The notes below the pieces were generated by a model. It had not been told where the DNA came from. It ran no database searches and saw nothing but the letters and a program-made list of their open reading frames with translations. A program made the position numbers and the translations under genes. This document shows positions 25,381-36,509 of a stretch of 64,000 bases of DNA, piece after piece (position 1 is the first letter of the stretch; each line of letters starts with the position of its first letter). Location: NCBI GenBank assembly GCA_049324535.1, contig JBMOOG010000028.1:168726-232725 (forward strand), written 5' to 3'. The DNA comes from JBMOOG01 sp049324535. Lineage in GTDB: Bacteria > Pseudomonadota > Alphaproteobacteria > Rhodobacterales > Rhodobacteraceae.

Positions 25381-27099
25381 TCACTTCCAGCTGGCGACCA
25401 GCTCGTCGTAGTTGACGGTGATCGGCTTTTCCTTCTCGTTCTCGATCTTCAGTTGCGGGGCGAGCGAGCCATGCTCCTTGGCGTAGTTGTTCCACCACAC
25501 CAGGTCATGCTTCTCGGCCATCTTCGGGCCGATGTCGCCCTGCACGCCGGACCGTTCGATCCGTTCCATCACCTTTTCCTGCTCGGCGCAGAGGCTGTCC
25601 ATCGCTTCCTGCGCGGTCTTGGCGCCGGAGGAGGCATCGCCGATCGCCTGCCACCAGAGCTGGGCGAGCTTGGGATAGTCGGGAACGTTGGTGCCGGTGG
25701 GCGACCACATCAGCCGGGCCGGGCTGCGATAGAACTCGATCAGGCCGCCGAGTTTCGGGGCGCGGTCGGTGAAGGACTGGTGATCGAGCGTCGACTGCCG
25801 GATGAAGGTCAGACCGACGTGGCTCTTCTTCACGTCCACGGTCTTCGAGGTGACGAACTGGGCGTAGAGCCAGGCCGCCTGCGCCCGATCGACGGGGGTC
25901 GACTTCATCAGCGTCCAGGACCCCGCGTCCTGATAGCCGAGCTTCATGCCGTCCTTCCAGTAGACGCCATGCGGGCTCGGCGCGAAGCGCCACTTGGGCG
26001 TGCCGTCGGCGTTCACCACCGGCAGGCCTTCCTTCACGAAGTCGGCGGTGAAGGCGGTGTAGGTGAACATCTGCTGGGCGATCTCGCCCTGCGACGGCAC
26101 CGGACCCGCCTCGCCGAAGGTCATGCCCGCGGCGGCCGGCGGCGCGTAGGCCTTCAGCCAGTCGAGGTATTTCTGGATCGCGTAGACCGAGGCGGGGCCG
26201 TTGGTGTCGCCGCCGCGATCGACGCAGGAGCCGACCGGCCGGCTGCCGTCATCGACGCGGATGCCCCATTCGTCCACCGGCTTGCCGTTCGGGATGCCCT
26301 TGTCGCCGTTCCCGGCCATCGACAGCCAGGCGTCGGTAAACCGCCAGCCGAGGCTCGGGTCCTTCTTGCCGTAGTCCATGTGGCCATAGACCTTCTTGCC
26401 GTCGATCTCGCGGCCGGTGAAGAACTCGGCGATGTCCTCGTAGGCCGACCAGTTGACCGGCACGCCGAGGTCGTAGCCATACTTGGCCTTGAAGTCGGCC
26501 TTGTTCTTCTCGTCGTTGAACCAGTCGTAGCGGAACCAGTAGAGGTTGGCGAACTGCTGGTCGGGCAGCTGGTAGAGCTTGCCGTCCGGCGCCGTGGTGA
26601 ACGAGGCCCCGATGAAGTCGTCGGGATCGAGGTTCGGGTTGGTGACGGCCGCGCCCTCGCCCGCCATCCAGTCGGTCAGGTTGCGCACCTGCTGGTAGCG
26701 CCAGTGGGTGCCGATCAGGTCCGAGTCGTTGATGTAGCCGTCGTAGATGTTCTCGCCGGACTGCATCTGGGTCTGCAGCTTCTCGACCACATCGCCTTCG
26801 CCGATCAGGTCGTGCGTCACCTTGATGCCGGTGATCGCGGTGAAGGCCGGCGCCAGCACCTTCGATTCATACTCATGCGTGGTGATCGTCTCGGACACCA
26901 CCTTGATCTCCATGCCGGCCAGAGGCTTGGCGGCATCGATGAACCACTGCATCTCGGCTTCCTGCTCGGCGCGGCTCAGCGTCGACAGGTCCCCGATTTC
27001 CGCGTCGAGGAACTTCTTCGCCGCGTCCATGTCGGCCCAGGCCGGACCGGTGGCGAACAGCGCGAGCGCCATCGCCGTTGTCGAAAGACGTCTTGTCAT
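25381..27099 (-). CDS. glpV: Glycerol ABC transporter periplasmic binding protein GlpV
   Basis: A 572-residue solute-binding protein. Residues 1-22 form a signal peptide with cleavage at AWA-D. The mature protein has the extracellular-binding fold, with ITGIKVTHDLIGEGDVVEKLQTQMQSG and many Trp/Tyr residues, and the length matches the unusually long GlpV proteins of rhizobia and Rhodobacterales. It is the last gene of the glpSTPQUV unit. A terminator follows 41 bp downstream. The start ATG at 27099 has GGGAGG about 8 nt upstream. I infer glycerol as ligand from the operon, including glpD and two glycerol-type ATPases. Confidence 0.9.
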   Translation of the reverse strand: MTRRLSTTAMALALFATGPAWADMDAAKKFLDAEIGDLSTLSRAEQEAEMQWFIDAAKPLAGMEIKVVSETITTHEYESKVLAPAFTAITGIKVTHDLIGEGDVVEKLQTQMQSGENIYDGYINDSDLIGTHWRYQQVRNLTDWMAGEGAAVTNPNLDPDDFIGASFTTAPDGKLYQLPDQQFANLYWFRYDWFNDEKNKADFKAKYGYDLGVPVNWSAYEDIAEFFTGREIDGKKVYGHMDYGKKDPSLGWRFTDAWLSMAGNGDKGIPNGKPVDEWGIRVDDGSRPVGSCVDRGGDTNGPASVYAIQKYLDWLKAYAPPAAAGMTFGEAGPVPSQGEIAQQMFTYTAFTADFVKEGLPVVNADGTPKWRFAPSPHGVYWKDGMKLGYQDAGSWTLMKSTPVDRAQAAWLYAQFVTSKTVDVKKSHVGLTFIRQSTLDHQSFTDRAPKLGGLIEFYRSPARLMWSPTGTNVPDYPKLAQLWWQAIGDASSGAKTAQEAMDSLCAEQEKVMERIERSGVQGDIGPKMAEKHDLVWWNNYAKEHGSLAPQLKIENEKEKPITVNYDELVASWK

Positions 27100-27191
27100 T
27101 GTATTCCTCCCCTGGAATGTGAGACGTGCCGTTTGACGTTCCAGCCGGGAGGCGCGGGTCGCATCCGCGCCTTCCGGCGTCTTTCACCCCC

Positions 27192-27596
27192 CTAGACCCA
27201 GCGGAACACCGCCGCGGCCCAGACGAGACACAGGACCAGCGCGCCCCATTGGGGCAGGCCGGTCAGACCGAGCCAGGCCAGATTGATGAAGGCCGAGCCC
27301 AGAAGACTGATGAACAGGCGATCCCCCCGGGTGGTCTCGATGCGCAGGATGCCCACGCGCGGGGTCTCGGGGTAGCGGATCGCGAGGATCGTGAAGAGGA
27401 TCAGCAGGCAGGCGACGACCCAGAAGAAGGCGGCCGTCGCCAGCGTCCAGGCCATCCAGCCGCCCGGGATCATCGGGGCGAACCAGTCGATCGCCCCGTC
27501 CTTGCGCGGCGCGACCACAAGCCCGGCGATGCCGATGGCGGCCATGACCGCGGCCACGACGCCGGTGCCGAGGTTCAGGGAACGGTTGGAGGTCAT
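27192..27596 (-). CDS. glpU: Small four-helix membrane protein of the glycerol transporter operon (DUF2160, GlpU)
   Basis: A 134-residue integral membrane protein with about four hydrophobic segments (around residues 11-28, 47-68, 95-110 and 118-132). It matches the small DUF2160-type protein that is always encoded with GlpSTPQV systems. Its exact role in the transporter is not known; it may be a subunit. The start overlaps the glpQ stop by one base (TGATG). glpV follows after 92 bp. Confidence 0.85.
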   Translation of the reverse strand: MTSNRSLNLGTGVVAAVMAAIGIAGLVVAPRKDGAIDWFAPMIPGGWMAWTLATAAFFWVVACLLILFTILAIRYPETPRVGILRIETTRGDRLFISLLGSAFINLAWLGLTGLPQWGALVLCLVWAAAVFRWV

Positions 27597-28413
27597 CACA
27601 CCCTCCCCAGGGCAAAGCCCTTGGCGATGTAGTTGCGCACGAACCAGATCACGAGGGCACCGGGGATGATGGTCAGCACCCCGGCCGCGGCCAGCACACC
27701 CCAGTCGAGCCCCGAGGCCGACACCGTGCGGGTCATCGTGGCGGCGATCGGCTTGGCGTTGACCGAGGTGAGCGTGCGCGACAAGAGCAGCTCGACCCAG
27801 GAGAACATGAAGCAGAAGAAGGCCGCGACCCCGATGCCCGAGGCGATGAGCGGCATGAAGATCCGCACGAAGAACTTCGGCCAGGAGTAGCCGTCGAGAA
27901 AGGCGGTCTCGTCGATTTCCTTCGGCACGCCGCGCATGAAGCCTTCGAGGATCCAGACCGCGAGCGGCACGTTGAAGAGGCAGTGCGCCAGCGCCACCGC
28001 GATATGGGTGTCGAAAAGCCCGATCGACGAATAGAGCTGGAAGAACGGCAGGGCGAAGACCGCGGGCGGCGCCATCCGGTTGGTCAGGAGCCAGAAGAAG
28101 AGGTGCTTGTCGCCGAGGAAGCGGTAGCGCGAGAAGGCATAGGCCGCCGGCAGCGCCACCGCGATCGAGATCGCCGTGTTCATCACCACGTAGATGAGCG
28201 AGTTGACATAGCCCATGTACCATGAGGCATCGGTCAGGATCGTGCGGTAGTTGGCGAAGGTCAGATCGCGCGGCCAGAGCGTGAACGACCCGGTGATCTC
28301 GGTGTTGGTCTTCAGGCTCATGTTCACGAGCCAGTAGATCGGCAGCAGGAGGAAGGTGAGGTAGAGCACCATCACCGCCGTGCTGGTGACGCTGCCGCTG
28401 CTGCTGCGGGCGC

Positions 28414-28417
<4 letters not shown>
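27596..28417 (-). CDS. glpQ: Glycerol ABC transporter permease GlpQ
   Basis: A 273-residue inner-membrane permease of the MalG type with six predicted helices. The EAA loop is seen in EGFMRGVPKEIDETAFLDGYSWPKFFVRIFMPL (the E-A-A-x3-G interaction loop is modified to ETAFLDG). Start 28417 overlaps the glpP stop as ATGA, and the protein begins MSARSSSGSVTS before the first helix. It pairs with GlpP to form the glycerol channel. Confidence 0.93.
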
Positions 28418-30367
<1,950 letters not shown>

Positions 30368-30368
<1 letters not shown>

Positions 30369-31456
30369 CAGGTTCCCCCCGCGTAGCTTGCGGCCGCCAC
30401 CAGCCCGCCGCGCTCGTCGAAGACGTAGGCGTGGTCCGGGTTGAGCCAGATGGTGAGCTCGGCGCCCGGGGACAGATCGCGGACCCCGGACACGACCGCC
30501 ACCCAGCGCTCGCCCGCATGGTCGAGATGCAGATAGGTCTCGGAACCGGTGATCTCGGTCACGGCGACCCGGGTCCGGAAATGCAGGGCATCGCCGGCCA
30601 TCGGATCGGCATCGAGGTGATTGGGGCGGAACCCGGCAAGATAGCGCCCGTCCGCCAGACGGGCGAGCGTGCCATGCGCCGGCAGTGTCTGGCCGTCCCC
30701 GAAATGGATCGCCGGCCCTCTTTTCTCGATCTTCAGAAAATTCATCGGAGGGTCCGAGAAGACCCGGGCGGTGATCGAATCCTGCGGCTGGCGATAGACC
30801 TCGGCCGTCGGTCCGAACTGCGTCACGCGGCCCTCCCAGAGCGTGGCGACGTTGCCGCCCAGCAGCAGCGCCTCTTCGGGCTCGGTCGTCGCATAGACGA
30901 AGATCGCGCCCGATTCCTCGAAGATCTTCGGGATCTCCTCGCGCAGTTCCTCGCGCAGCTTGTAGTCGAGATTGGCGAGCGGCTCATCCAGAAGCACGAG
31001 CCCGGCCCCCTTGACCAGCGCGCGGGCCAGAGCGCAGCGCTGCTGCTGGCCGCCCGAAAGCTCCAGAGGCTTTCGCGACAGGTAGGGGCCAAGCTTCATC
31101 AGCGCCGCAGCCTTGTCCACCGCCGCGCGGATCTCGGCGTCGGCGCGCCCCATCTGGCGCAGGGGCGAGGCGATGTTGTCGTAGACGGTCAGCGACGGGT
31201 AGTTGATGAACTGCTGATAGACCATCGCCACGTTGCGGTCCTGCACGCGGGCGCCGGTCACGTCGCGGCCCTCCCAGATCACCCGGCCCGCGGTCGGCGC
31301 CTCGAGGCCCGCCATCAGGCGCATCAGCGTGGTCTTTCCCGACAGGGTCGGCCCCAGAAGCACGTTCATCGTGCCCCTGGTCAGGGTCAGGGTGGTCGGG
31401 TGGATGTGAACCCGCCCGGCCTGCACCTTTCCCACGGCGTCAAGCGTCAGCGTCAT
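30368..31456 (-). CDS. glpS: Glycerol ABC transporter ATPase GlpS lacking the H-loop histidine
   Basis: A 362-residue MalK-like ATPase. Walker A is GPTLSGKTT (35-43), the signature LSGGQQQR (133-140) is canonical and Walker B ends LDEP (D157, E158). The H-loop, normally VTHD, is ATTE (189-192), so the gamma-phosphate-sensing His is Thr191. A C-terminal regulatory/TOBE domain follows. The start overlaps the glpD stop as ATGA. Together with GlpT it forms an asymmetric ATPase pair. Confidence 0.92.
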
Positions 31457-33057
31457 CGCATCGCCTCCGAGGCAACCGCCCGCCGACCGGCGCGATGGCT
31501 CATGTAGTCCTCCAGTGCCGCGACCTCGGCCGGCGTCATCCGCAGCCCGAGCTTCGAGCGTCGCCACAGGATGTCGTCCGCGCGGCGCGCATATTCCCGG
31601 TCCATGAGCCAGTTCACCTCGGCTTCGGTCAGCGTGGCGCCGAAATCGCGGCCGAGATCGGCCGGCTTTCGCGCCGCGCCCAGAACCTGCGCGGTCTCGG
31701 TCCCGTAGGCCCGCACCAGCCGCCCGGCCCAGCGGTCGTCGAGAAAGGGATAGACGCGCCGGGTTTCCTCGATCAGCGCCTTCACGCCATCGACGGCGAA
31801 GTCGCCGCCCGGAAGGGCCACGCCCGCCGTCCACGGGCCGGCCAGTCCGGGAAAGAAGCGGGCGATCTTCTCCATCGCGTGTTCGGCCAGCCGGCGGTAG
31901 GTGGTGATCTTGCCGCCGAAGACGCTGAGCAGGGGAGCCCCCCGGTCATCGACCGACAGGACATAGTCCCGGGTTGCGGCCGTCGCGGACTTGGCCCCGT
32001 CGTTGTAGAGGGGGCGCACGCCGGAATAGGTCCAGACCACATCGGCTGCCGTGACCGGGCGCGCGAAGTATTCGGAGGCAAAGGCGCACAGATAGTCGCG
32101 CTCTTCGTCGGTGCAGCGGGCCGACTGGGGATCGCCCCGATGATCCTTGTCGGTGGTGCCGATCAGGGTGAAGTCGGTCTCGTAGGGAATGGCGAAGATG
32201 ATGCGGCCGTCCCCGCCCTGGAAGAAGTAGCACTTGTCGTGGTCGTAAAGCCGGCGGGTGACGATGTGGCTGCCGCGGACAAGGCGGACGCCTTCGGTGC
32301 TGTTCACGCGGAGCGTGTTGCGCACCACATCCTCGACCCAGGGGCCGCCGGCGTTGACCAGAACCTTCGCGCGGATGGTTTCGGTCGCGCCGTCCTCATG
32401 GGTCACCCGGACCGCCCAGCCCTCGGCCGAGCGATCGGCCGACACCACCCGGGCGCGCGTCATGATCCGCGCGCCGCGCGCCTCGGCGTCCCGGGCGTTC
32501 AGGACGACGAGGCGCGAATCCTCGACCCAGCAGTCCGAGTATTCGTAGGCCTTGCGGAACTTCGGGTTCAGCGGCTTGCCGGCCGGATCGCGGGTGAGGT
32601 CCAGCGTCGTCGTCCCGGGAAGGATCTTCCGGCCGCCGAGATGGTCGTAGAGAAAGAGACCCAGCCGGATCAGCCAGGCCGGCCTGCGGCCCTTCATCCA
32701 GGGCATGAAGACGGTGAGCAGCTTCGAGGTGGGCGTGTCGCCCTCGAAGCGCATGTCGCGGTGGTAGGGCAGCACGAAGCGCATCGGCCAGCTGATGTGC
32801 GGCATGGCACGCAGCAGCGTCTCGCGCTCCTTCAGGGCCTCGCGCACGAGACGCACCTCGAAGTATTCGAGATAGCGCAGCCCGCCGTGGAAGAGCTTGG
32901 TCGAAGCCGAGGATGTGGCCGAGGCGAGGTCATGCATCTCGGCCAGGGCGACGCTCAGCCCGCGTCCGGCGGCATCGCGGGCGATGCCGCAGCCGTTCAC
33001 GCCACCACCGATGACGAAGATGTCGACGGCCTGATCCAGGGCGTTTTTCGCGATCAC
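31453..33057 (-). CDS. glpD: Aerobic glycerol-3-phosphate dehydrogenase
   Basis: FAD-dependent, membrane-peripheral enzyme that oxidises sn-glycerol 3-phosphate to dihydroxyacetone phosphate and reduces quinone. The 534-residue protein has the dinucleotide fold VDIFVIGGGVNGCGIARDAAGRG near the N-terminus, TSSASTKLFHGGLRYLEYFEVRLVREAL, and SVFGGKITTYRRLAEHAME, all GlpD signatures. The GTG at 33057 has AGGGAGG 5-6 nt upstream and gives the usual length; the frame is open to 33138. It leads the glycerol transport operon, divergent from glpR. Confidence 0.95.
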   Translation of the reverse strand: MIAKNALDQAVDIFVIGGGVNGCGIARDAAGRGLSVALAEMHDLASATSSASTKLFHGGLRYLEYFEVRLVREALKERETLLRAMPHISWPMRFVLPYHRDMRFEGDTPTSKLLTVFMPWMKGRRPAWLIRLGLFLYDHLGGRKILPGTTTLDLTRDPAGKPLNPKFRKAYEYSDCWVEDSRLVVLNARDAEARGARIMTRARVVSADRSAEGWAVRVTHEDGATETIRAKVLVNAGGPWVEDVVRNTLRVNSTEGVRLVRGSHIVTRRLYDHDKCYFFQGGDGRIIFAIPYETDFTLIGTTDKDHRGDPQSARCTDEERDYLCAFASEYFARPVTAADVVWTYSGVRPLYNDGAKSATAATRDYVLSVDDRGAPLLSVFGGKITTYRRLAEHAMEKIARFFPGLAGPWTAGVALPGGDFAVDGVKALIEETRRVYPFLDDRWAGRLVRAYGTETAQVLGAARKPADLGRDFGATLTEAEVNWLMDREYARRADDILWRRSKLGLRMTPAEVAALEDYMSHRAGRRAVASEAMR

Positions 33058-33114
33058 GTTGTCCTCCCTGCGCCCCTGAAGATGCGGCCAAGGCGCGCGT
33101 TCTGTCAAACCAAG

Positions 33115-33135
33115 TTTTCGTTTTTGTTCGTTTTT
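33115..33135. promoter_or_regulatory. Candidate GlpR operator cluster between glpD and glpR
   Basis: TTTTCGTTTT (33115-33124) is followed at one helical turn by GTTCGTTTTT (33126-33135). Further related half-sites occur in the same 246-bp gap: GTTCGTTA (33169-33176), TTTTCGCTTTT (33236-33246) and, reversed, AAAACGAAAG (33283-33292). The pattern resembles the TTCG-containing DeoR/GlpR operators. A minus-strand TTGACA (33103-33108), the possible glpD -35, is adjacent; its -10 is weak. Confidence 0.6.
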
Positions 33136-33303
33136 CATATCTTATTGATATATCACGGTTTTACGATCGTTCGTTATTGCTGCGAGGCAGAAGAATTCCA
33201 CTGCGATTGCAAAGAGGTGCCCGAATCCGGGCCAGTTTTCGCTTTTGTCTTGCGCCCCGGCGCGATTCGCGGTGCTCTGCGCAAAACGAAAGCGGAGCCC
33301 GCC

Positions 33304-34068
33304 TTGGCCCTCAGCCTGCGTCAGACCGAAATCCTCGACATCGCCCGCGCCGAGGGCCGCGTCGTCGTCGAGGATCTCGCCGAGCGGTTCAGCGTCACCG
33401 TCCAGACCATCCGCCGCGACCTGACCGAGCTTGCCGACGCGGGCAAGCTCGATCGCGTGCACGGCGGCGCGGTGATCCCCTCGGGGGTGGCCAACATCGG
33501 CTACGAACTGCGCCGCGCGCTGAACCCCGACGCCAAGGCCGCAATCGGGCGGACCTGCGCGCGGGCGATCCCGGACAACTCGTCGATGTTCCTCAACATC
33601 GGGACGACCACCGAAGCCGTCGCGCGCGAGCTTCTGAACCACAAGAACATCACGGTGGTCACCAACAACATCAACGTCGCCAACATCCTGGTCGCCAACG
33701 AGAGCTGCGACGTGATCGTGGCGGGGGGCGTGCTGCGCCGGTCGGACGGCGGGCTGGTCGGCGACCTGACCAACCAGGCCATCGAGGCGTTCAAGGTCGA
33801 TTTCGCGGTGATCGGCACCTCGGCGCTGGACGAGGACGGCGACCTTCTCGACTACGACGCGCAGGAGGTCCGGGTCAGCCGCGCCATCCAGAAACAGGCG
33901 CGCAGGGTTTTTCTGGTTGCCGACGCGTCAAAGCTCGCCCGGTCGGCCCCCGTGCGCATCGGGTCTCTGGCCGAGGTGGACGCGATCTTCACCGACCGGC
34001 CCCTGCCCGAGACGCTGGCCCAGAAATGCCTGCAATGGGGAACGGATGTGATCCTTCCGGACGGCTGA
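33304..34068 (+). CDS. glpR: DeoR-family glycerol-3-phosphate regulon repressor GlpR
   Basis: A 254-residue repressor with an N-terminal helix-turn-helix (VVVEDLAERFSVTVQTIRRDLTELADAG) and a C-terminal sugar-phosphate sensor domain with DGGLVGDLTNQAIEAFKVDFAVIGTSALDEDG and the final FLVADASKL. The proposed start is TTG 33304 (LALSLRQTEIL), with GGAG 6-7 nt upstream; no ATG or GTG in frame fits, and the length then equals E. coli GlpR (252). Divergent from glpD, so it most likely controls the glp operon and its own promoter. Confidence 0.88.
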   Translation: MALSLRQTEILDIARAEGRVVVEDLAERFSVTVQTIRRDLTELADAGKLDRVHGGAVIPSGVANIGYELRRALNPDAKAAIGRTCARAIPDNSSMFLNIGTTTEAVARELLNHKNITVVTNNINVANILVANESCDVIVAGGVLRRSDGGLVGDLTNQAIEAFKVDFAVIGTSALDEDGDLLDYDAQEVRVSRAIQKQARRVFLVADASKLARSAPVRIGSLAEVDAIFTDRPLPETLAQKCLQWGTDVILPDG

Positions 34069-34151
34069 TTGCCGCCGGCCGCATGGCGGGCGGTTGACAA
34101 TCGGGGCCGGGATTGTCACCCAAGCGGCATGCGACAGGGGGCGCGCCGCGC

Positions 34152-34847
34152 ATGACAGACGGGCATCGGTCAGGCTTGCCGCGGGTCGTGGCCGTGGGCT
34201 TCAACAAGTGCGGCACCCGGTCCTTTGCCGAACTGTTCCGCCGCGCCGGCCACCCCGTGATCCATCACAAGGTGCGCGACCGCTGGCCGGTGCCCCGGCG
34301 GATCGGCCAGGTGATGCAGGCCAATCTCGCCGCTGGACGCAAGGTCTTCGACGGGGTCGAGGACGCGACCTTCCTGTGCGACCTGATCTACAGCACGCCG
34401 GAGGGCACCTGGGACGGCGCGTCGGCCTTCCGCGAGATTCTGCGCGACTACCCGGACACCATCCTGCTGCTGAACCTGCGCGACCGCGAGCAGTGGATCG
34501 CCTCGCGGCTCAACCACGGCCACGGGGAGTTCGCCCGGCGCGAGATGACGGCCCGCGGCCTGCGCCGGACCGAGGATCTGACCGCGGAATGGCGCGCCGA
34601 GTGGGACGCGCATCTTGCGGCGGTCCGCGCCTTCATGGCCGACCGGCCCGACCAGTACATCGAGTTCGACCTCGACCGCGACCGGCCCGAGGACCTTGTG
34701 GCACGCCTGCCGGCCTATCACCTGAATCCGGCCGATTTCCAGGACATCGGCCGCACGCGCGGCCGGCGAATGAGTGCGGCGATGAAGGCGCTCAAGCGCT
34801 TCGTGGCCCACAACCGGCCGCGTCTCACCCGCAAGGACAGGCCATGA
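34152..34847 (+). CDS. Sulfotransferase-like protein 1
   Basis: A 231-residue protein with the PAPS-binding 5'-phosphosulfate loop VAVGFNKCGTRSFAELF (residues about 11-27), typical of P-loop sulfotransferases (GxxKxGTxS). A later DYPDTILLLNLRDREQW could be the 3'-phosphate motif. The rest is unremarkable. It probably transfers sulfate from PAPS to a surface sugar, but the acceptor is unknown. ATG 34152 is preferred to 34113 because the motif then sits at the N-terminus. It overlaps the next gene as ATGA. Confidence 0.75.
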   Translation: MTDGHRSGLPRVVAVGFNKCGTRSFAELFRRAGHPVIHHKVRDRWPVPRRIGQVMQANLAAGRKVFDGVEDATFLCDLIYSTPEGTWDGASAFREILRDYPDTILLLNLRDREQWIASRLNHGHGEFARREMTARGLRRTEDLTAEWRAEWDAHLAAVRAFMADRPDQYIEFDLDRDRPEDLVARLPAYHLNPADFQDIGRTRGRRMSAAMKALKRFVAHNRPRLTRKDRP

Positions 34848-35614
34848 TCGTCAGCTGGTCGCGCCGCTTCTTCTTCCTGCACAACCGCAAGACGGCGGGC
34901 AGCTCGATCTCGGTATCGCTGTCGCGCTATCTGGGGCCCGAGGATCTGCAACTGAGCGCGATCCCCGAGACGGTGGGCCTGGGCCTGCCGCTGACCGCGC
35001 GGGTCCTGCGCGAGGCGAACGCCGAGGCCCACGGCTTCCTGCCCCTTTTCCGCCTCTTCGGCAGCCGCATCTACGGGCGCGCCATTGCACGGTCGATCGA
35101 CCACGCCTGGCGCCCCCGGCTTGGCCGCAAGCCGCCCCATGCCCCGGCGGCGGTGGTGCGCGATGCCTTCCCCGACGAATGGGCGCGGTTCACCAAGTTC
35201 TGCGTGGTGCGCAACCCGTGGGACAAGACCGTGTCCGACTATTTCTGGCGCATCAAGGGCCTGCGCAACCCGCCGGATTTCCCTACCTATGTCCGGGCCC
35301 TGGCGGAGGGCGATCCGCTGGGGGGCGTCGTGCCCGTGGACATCCACGACAACTGGCCGCTCTACACCATCGACGACCGGATCGTCGCCGACGCGGTGAT
35401 CCGGTTCGAGACCCTGACCGATGGCCTGTCCGGCCTTCTTCCCGGCCTCGGCATCGACTGGGACGGCTGGCTGCCGCGCGCCAAGGGGTCGGTCCGCAAG
35501 GCGGGCGGATCGGGAGGATCGGGGGGCTATCGCGATCTCTACGACACCGAGACGCGCGCGATCGTCGGACGGCTCTACGCGCGCGAAGCCGAAGCCTTCG
35601 GCTATGCGTTCTGA
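34844..35614 (+). CDS. Sulfotransferase family protein 2
   Basis: A 256-residue protein of the sulfotransferase family 2 type. It carries the 5'-PSB loop HNRKTAGSSISVSLSRYL (about residues 13-30) and the 3'-PB motif CVVRNPWDKTVSDYFW (about 123-138), both clear. The C-terminal part has a Gly/Ser-rich stretch (KAGGSGGSGGYRDLYD). It overlaps the previous sulfotransferase-like gene by 4 bp, so they are translated together. Acceptor unknown; neighbours suggest a sulfated glycan. Confidence 0.83.
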   Translation: MIVSWSRRFFFLHNRKTAGSSISVSLSRYLGPEDLQLSAIPETVGLGLPLTARVLREANAEAHGFLPLFRLFGSRIYGRAIARSIDHAWRPRLGRKPPHAPAAVVRDAFPDEWARFTKFCVVRNPWDKTVSDYFWRIKGLRNPPDFPTYVRALAEGDPLGGVVPVDIHDNWPLYTIDDRIVADAVIRFETLTDGLSGLLPGLGIDWDGWLPRAKGSVRKAGGSGGSGGYRDLYDTETRAIVGRLYAREAEAFGYAF

Positions 35615-35692
35615 GCGGTCCGGCCTTCGTCCCGCGGCGGCCTGCGCCCCGGCCCTTGACCGCGGCCGGGCGGCATGGGAAGGCGCCGGCGC

Positions 35693-36499
35693 ATGAAGAA
35701 ACAGATCATCTGCATCCGCTGGGGCGAGAAATACGGCGTCGACTATGTGAACCGCCTCTACGGGATGGTCGCGCGCAACATAACCCCGCCGTTCGATTTC
35801 TACTGCTTCACCGACCGGCCCGAGGGGGTGCGCCCCGAGGTCCGCTGCCTGCCGCTGCCCGATCTGGGCTGCGAGCTGCCGAAGACCCGGCAGGGCATCT
35901 GGGGAAAATCGCGGCTCTGGCGCGCGGATCTGGGCGGGCTTTCGGGGCCGGTCCTGTTCGTCGATCTCGACGTGGTGATCGTGGGCAGCCTCGATCCCTT
36001 CTTCGAATTCGGCTCCGAGGAGGACGTGATCCTCGCCCGCAATCCCAACACGCCGTTCGAGAGGCTCGGCCAGACCTCGATCTACCGGTTCCCGGTCGGC
36101 AAGCTTGCCCCCATGCGCGAGATCTTCCTCGCCGATCCGCAGCGGACGGCCGAGACCTATGTCTTCGAGCAGCGCTTCGTCACCCGCAACGCGCCCGGCG
36201 GCGTCCGGTTCTGGCCCCGCGGCTGGGTGGCGGTGTTCCGCTGGCATTGCGTGCGGGTCTTCCCGCTCAACTACGTCCTAGCCCCCCGCCTGCCCCGGCG
36301 GGCGCGCGTGGTGATCTTCCCCGGCGGCCTCAATCCGCCCGACGCCATCGCCGGGCGGCGCAACGCCCGCGTTCAGGCGCGCCCGCCGCTCGCCCACATC
36401 CTTGCGGGGATCCGCGGCGAGCGCAGCGTGGGCTTCTTCCGCCATCTGCGGCAGTTCATGTATCCGGCCGACTGGGTGGCGCGCCACTGGCGGGACTAG
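35693..36499 (+). CDS. Putative GT-A glycosyltransferase
   Basis: A 268-residue protein with a GT-A like pattern: an N-terminal nucleotide-binding part (KKQIICIRWGEKYGVDYVNRLY), then VLFVDLDVVIVGSLDPFF with the DxD-type LDVV/DLD motif at about 96-98 that binds metal and nucleotide sugar, and a Trp-rich C-terminal part. It resembles GT8-like enzymes. ATG 35693 is preferred over 35675 since the fold starts at MKKQI and GGAAGG lies 8-9 nt upstream. It follows the sulfotransferase pair by 78 bp. Confidence 0.75.
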   Translation: MKKQIICIRWGEKYGVDYVNRLYGMVARNITPPFDFYCFTDRPEGVRPEVRCLPLPDLGCELPKTRQGIWGKSRLWRADLGGLSGPVLFVDLDVVIVGSLDPFFEFGSEEDVILARNPNTPFERLGQTSIYRFPVGKLAPMREIFLADPQRTAETYVFEQRFVTRNAPGGVRFWPRGWVAVFRWHCVRVFPLNYVLAPRLPRRARVVIFPGGLNPPDAIAGRRNARVQARPPLAHILAGIRGERSVGFFRHLRQFMYPADWVARHWRD

Positions 36500-36509
36500 G
36501 CCGGCGGGA

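Noticed and set aside
25372..27195. Plus-strand open frame of about 600 codons opposite glpV
   Set aside because: glpV carries a signal peptide and fits the operon; the opposite frame shows no domain and would run into the terminator region.
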